From Bacteroidota bacterium (GTDB lineage Bacteria; Bacteroidota; Bacteroidia; Chitinophagales; Saprospiraceae): a stretch of DNA of 49,580 bases. Below, in pieces: positions 48,201 to 49,580 of the stretch (the stretch's first letter is position 1; every line of letters starts with the position of its first letter). The stretch covers positions 1 to 49,580 of the forward strand of contig CAUJDW010000116.1 of NCBI GenBank assembly GCA_963169455.1, written 5' to 3'. Below the pieces are notes generated by a model. It was not told the origin of the DNA, did no database searches, and saw only the letters and a program-made list of their open reading frames with translations. The position numbers were made by a program, and so were the translations under genes.

Positions 48201-49580
48201 AGCATAGTCACCTTCCGCCTTACGCTGGCCAACCAGGGAGATCTGGCTGCACAAAGCGTGCAATTGAGAGACTACGTGCCGCTGGGCCTCATTCTGGCAG
48301 ACAACAACTGGACGGCCAACGGCACTACCGCCATTTACAACAACCCCATTACCAACCTGCAGCCGGGGGCGTCGGTGAGTGTGAACATCACCTTCACGAT
48401 CGCTTCCAATTTCACCGGCAGCACCATCACCAACTTTGCCGAGATCGGCGCCGCAACCAACAGCTTCGGTTTCGGCGACCAGGACTCCACGCCCGGCAAC
48501 GGCAGCGCCGGCCCCGGCGAAGACGATTTTGACAGCGCCGCCGTTTCCGTCATCCAGCAACAGTTCGACCTGGCCCTGACCAAGGAGCTGAATACAAGCC
48601 TCACCCCAGGCCCCTTCGTGCCGGGCAACACCGTAACTTTCCGTATTACCATCAACAACCAGGGCGGCATCGCAGCGCAGAACGTGCAAGTCCGCGACTA
48701 CATCCCGATGGGGCTTATCCTCGCCGACCCCAACTGGACGGCCAACGGCGCTACGGCAACCTATAACACCCCCATCGCCAGCCTGCAGCCGGGCGCTTCC
48801 ACGTCCGTCAACATCACTTTCACGGTGGCGCCCGATTTTATCGGCTCTTCCATCACAAACTTCGCCGAGGTCGGCGCAGCCGGCAACAGCTACGGGCTGC
48901 CCGACACCGACTCGACACCGGGCAATGGCGCAGCCGGGGCCAACGAAGACGATTACGACAGCGCCGCCATCAGCATCGTCCAGCAGCAGTTCGACCTGGC
49001 GCTGACTAAAGAACTGAAGACGAGCGCCACGCCCGGCCCCTTTTACCCCGGCAGCACCGTCACCTTCCGCATCACCGTAATTAACCAGGGCGGCCTGGCG
49101 GCCCAGAGCATTCAGTTACGTGATTACATCCCGCTGGGCCTCGTATTGGCCGATCCCAACTGGACAGCCAACGGCACCACGGCCATTTACAACAGCCCGC
49201 TCACCAACCTCGCTCCCGGTGCATCGGCCGGCGTGGACATTACCTTCACCATTATGGCCAACTTCTCCGGGGCAGCCATAACCAACTTCGCCGAGATCGG
49301 CCTGGCAACCAACAGCTATGGCCTGGGCGATGTGGATTCCACCCCCGGCAACGGCAGCGCAGGCGCAGCAGAAGACGATTTTGACAGCGCCCAGATCACG
49401 GTCACTCAGCAAAGTTTCGACCTGGCGCTGACGAAAGAGCTGAACACCAGCGCCACCCCGGGCCCCTTCTACCCCGGCAGCACCGTAACTTTCCGCCTGA
49501 CGGCAACCAACCAGGGCGGCCTGGCGGCGCAGAACATCGGTCTGAAGGACTACATCCCGGCAGGCCTGCAACTGGCCGAT
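42204..49580 (+). CDS. Giant secreted DUF11-repeat protein (3' end beyond the window)
   Basis: The frame from ATG 42204 runs without a stop for 2459 codons to the last base of the window. A signal peptide follows a short basic leader (MATAALFALLFVQAAANAQ, cleavage about residue 41). Domains in order: a small beta domain; an SdrD-like B domain with KDENNNGLFEGEPGQP (about 146-250); two related Cys-containing domains (about 260-455 and 460-655); a second SdrD-like domain, LGNLAWEDENGNGIQEACEPP (about 665-800); and then 12 DUF11 repeats starting with FDLAL.K at residues 823, 995, 1131, 1270, 1414, 1553, 1695, 1837, 1979, 2121, 2263 and 2405, the last cut by the window. DUF11 repeats form long surface stalks. 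A type IX secretion domain would be expected at the unseen C-terminus (inference). Confidence 0.93.
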   Translation, partial: MKEGYTASGYKRTAPKSAALWRMATAALFALLFVQAAANAQCNIQFENIAVSCDYGNGAASFSVEVQLSWSFAPGSQLELTVGNQTQSYSGLPSGGTQVFSGFTLPAPAYGYPVLARFTGPGGCLAAKTVDAIACTPDCSGAPGSMGGFVWKDENNNGLFEGEPGQPNVKVEVYDCLGSLAASTYSNADGQWGVEGLNTAEEYRIEFSASQITGLMPARLSAENGSDVQFASPGNCAVNTAFADESAAEDCSNPGNAGASDCAESFNTLHWGQFANGSIPFPTPPYAATAGQDQIYWSRSTDDATAFAHRVYHMPYGGADAFYFLEIDADNTASSNGAGAVFSFARPVGKLSFSILDIDISGNAIDRVTVQAYLGGVPVELSMADIDAGAQVSVLEPGLFEGTAPVDEAAAAGNVEITFGQPVDQVAIHLAPAAAGASNPDVQAIGIGDISWCAEPVAIEPACTHIFDWMSFQDGDSAPMPFDMDGMEVNFSQNGSAGIVPAGGMEVENSRTPQGGQRGFWHLAIDAASPGQYVENAFTFSLPVEQLSFSLLDIDRDEELGYQDEVSVHGYRQGQEVSLSLSDILLANGAQNGGIQLLNPNTFLGNGGPINGASPDGNVRIAFQEPVDSLVVRFSAGPGGPANPGLQRIGISDLNFCICRPMPVQLGNLAWEDENGNGIQEACEPPLPGLPVSLFDGAGQLLAATSTDAEGQYHFTAAGTPGETWAADGQVNPNTAYYIVFGDDASNPDEKFVVVNGKAYQTTLRNTGMGSSPFKNDSDPDPANMASNMPGSIPDGLPYISVTTSGPGQANHSLDAGFRKVHFDLALRKTLNTNLTPPPFIPGELVTFTITVYNQGYLIARNIGVADYLPQGLTLVDTDNWDQTGSILRYQGAMPNLAPGDSVALSITFRINNNFPGGLITNTAEIFRGDNDLYAADIDSEYDLIKNNDAGGAPGSAADNAIMGDGSGAINSGEAATDEDDHDVEQITVESAAMFDLALELSLQGNAPFYPGDNITFDIEVINEGILEGTMIYLRNYIPNGLILDDPNWSVANGLATLNAPIAAIPAGQSAFRQITFRISPTFTGTSLTNVVEIAAAMNDDWMDDQDSTPANNNPQEDDQDSEVVPVTPIFDLALEKTLVSSGPFSPGSQVAFQIKVSNQGSVTARNIQIADYIPPGLVLNHPGWTASNGQATLNALISTLAPGASATRQITFTISPNFTGTSITNAAEIKSAGNLPGLPDKDSTPGNGSVQEDDDDTASIAVQQATPVFDLSLLKDLITPLPASGLFNPGDSVSFSLAVTNEGNVPATYVQVADHLPAGMQLADPNWILYGDIAVPAAAFPVVNPGQTVSVTIGLRISESFTGDVLFNHAEIYLADNAYFMDDADSTPGNGVENAEDDESAYKVEVGQEPPRFDLSLQKRLRTALTPGPFYAGSTATFGITVRNEGSVAAQNILLIDYIPEGLTLADPAWTQVGNTARRTLPVASLLPGESAMVEITFAIDAGFTGTSIANRAEIGAAANNADMQDADSTPGNNSTQEDDDDTATIQVVQIYDLALSKTVNTSLTPGPYFPGSQLSYTLTIYNQGTLVANGINVYDYFAPGLILNDPNWTYLGGNVLRLNTPVPQLAPGQSATLSIHFTIGQVSDGVTLTNCAELGNSTNVNGQPDVDSTPGNGSHDEDDDDAVDIVISLPKIFDLALSKTVNTDATPGPFLPGGAVSYLITITNEGDVEAHNIQVEDYIPAGLILTDPAWSAVGGIARRNDPIPVLAPGASSTMSVNFVISPLFTGTSLTNFAEINSAANPFGISDGDSTPGNAGAGPNEDDYDSATIGVLQLEFDLALTKELKTSATPGPFIPGSTVTFQINIVNQGDLTAQNIQVRDYFPAGLVLADPNWTSVGNIAERLLPIPSLAPGAATSVDITFAISPAFSGTSLTNYAEVSSAFNSSGIDDHDSTPGNGSLGADEDDYDGATITVLQQQFDLALTKELNTGITPGPFVPGSIVTFRLTLANQGDLAAQSVQLRDYVPLGLILADNNWTANGTTAIYNNPITNLQPGASVSVNITFTIASNFTGSTITNFAEIGAATNSFGFGDQDSTPGNGSAGPGEDDFDSAAVSVIQQQFDLALTKELNTSLTPGPFVPGNTVTFRITINNQGGIAAQNVQVRDYIPMGLILADPNWTANGATATYNTPIASLQPGASTSVNITFTVAPDFIGSSITNFAEVGAAGNSYGLPDTDSTPGNGAAGANEDDYDSAAISIVQQQFDLALTKELKTSATPGPFYPGSTVTFRITVINQGGLAAQSIQLRDYIPLGLVLADPNWTANGTTAIYNSPLTNLAPGASAGVDITFTIMANFSGAAITNFAEIGLATNSYGLGDVDSTPGNGSAGAAEDDFDSAQITVTQQSFDLALTKELNTSATPGPFYPGSTVTFRLTATNQGGLAAQNIGLKDYIPAGLQLAD
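44670..49580 (+). repeat. Twelve DUF11 repeats within the giant surface-protein gene
   Basis: Repeat starts are at 44670, 45186, 45594, 46011, 46443, 46860, 47286, 47712, 48138, 48564, 48990 and 49416. The first five intervals vary (408-516 bp). The last six are all exactly 426 bp (142 codons). Each unit runs from FDLALTKELNT..TPGPF, through YNQG/NQG and DY.P.GL.L.DPNW, to an acidic linker like DSTPGNGS..EDD.DSA. Synonymous codons differ widely between units that are almost identical as protein. Confidence 0.93.

Overview
The window reads as a chromosome segment of a GC-rich member of the Bacteroidota, most likely a Saprospiria/Lewinella-type bacterium. This is an inference from several signs: TonB-dependent receptors with N-terminal carboxypeptidase-regulatory-like domains, LytS/LytTR regulators, DUF3857 transglutaminase-like proteins, a clade II (Sec-type) nos cluster, a very long DUF11-repeat surface protein, weak Shine-Dalgarno sequences, and promoters that fit the Bacteroidota -33 TTG / -7 TAnnTTTG pattern. 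No rRNA, tRNA or CRISPR array was seen.

Layout. 1-700: non-coding DNA with three kinds of tandem repeat. 701-9814 (minus strand): a GGGP-synthase-family protein, two DUF3857 proteins, a three-gene operon of unknown exported proteins behind a small mobile element, a CPBP protease and two unknown secreted or membrane peptides. 10154-15517 (plus): an unknown helical protein, an HD domain fused to a Pycsar-effector-like membrane domain, ferritin, a DUF2007 protein and a chromate transporter. 15609-24776 (minus): a nitrous oxide reduction locus, nosZ - membrane protein - nosL - nosD - nosF - nosY, followed by a small Cys-rich protein and a TonB-dependent receptor with OprC/NosA-type copper-ligand motifs. 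Divergently (plus) lie an Rrf2 regulator and a lipoprotein cytochrome c, then a second copy of the mobile element and a polytopic membrane protein. 27953-30065: thiL and an M28 peptidase. 30269-36413: an outer-membrane-like protein, a TonB receptor, a LytS kinase, DUF2141 and YbjN-like proteins, and the 3' remnant of a surface-protein gene. 36592-41600: a lipoprotein, a BlaI/M56 regulatory pair behind three near-identical operators, a 44-residue membrane peptide and a LytTR response regulator. 42204 to the window end: an open-ended secreted protein with at least 12 DUF11 repeats.

How it fits together. The region from about 15.6 to 26.2 kb is a coherent functional unit. Copper would be imported by the TonB receptor, handled by NosL and the NosDFY transporter and inserted into lipoprotein NosZ. 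Electrons would come through the lipoprotein cytochrome c, and the Rrf2 protein with Fe-S-type cysteines is the obvious candidate regulator (function inferred from family and context).

The observations most worth a second look are: the copper-receptor motifs inside the nos locus; two about 130-bp TA-flanked elements with near-perfect terminal inverted repeats, each about 25-33 bp upstream of a start codon; the HD-Pycsar-effector fusion with no cyclase beside it; the three BlaI operators overlapping a promoter; the nosL signal peptide encoded inside the preceding gene; and the 142-residue periodicity of the giant surface protein.
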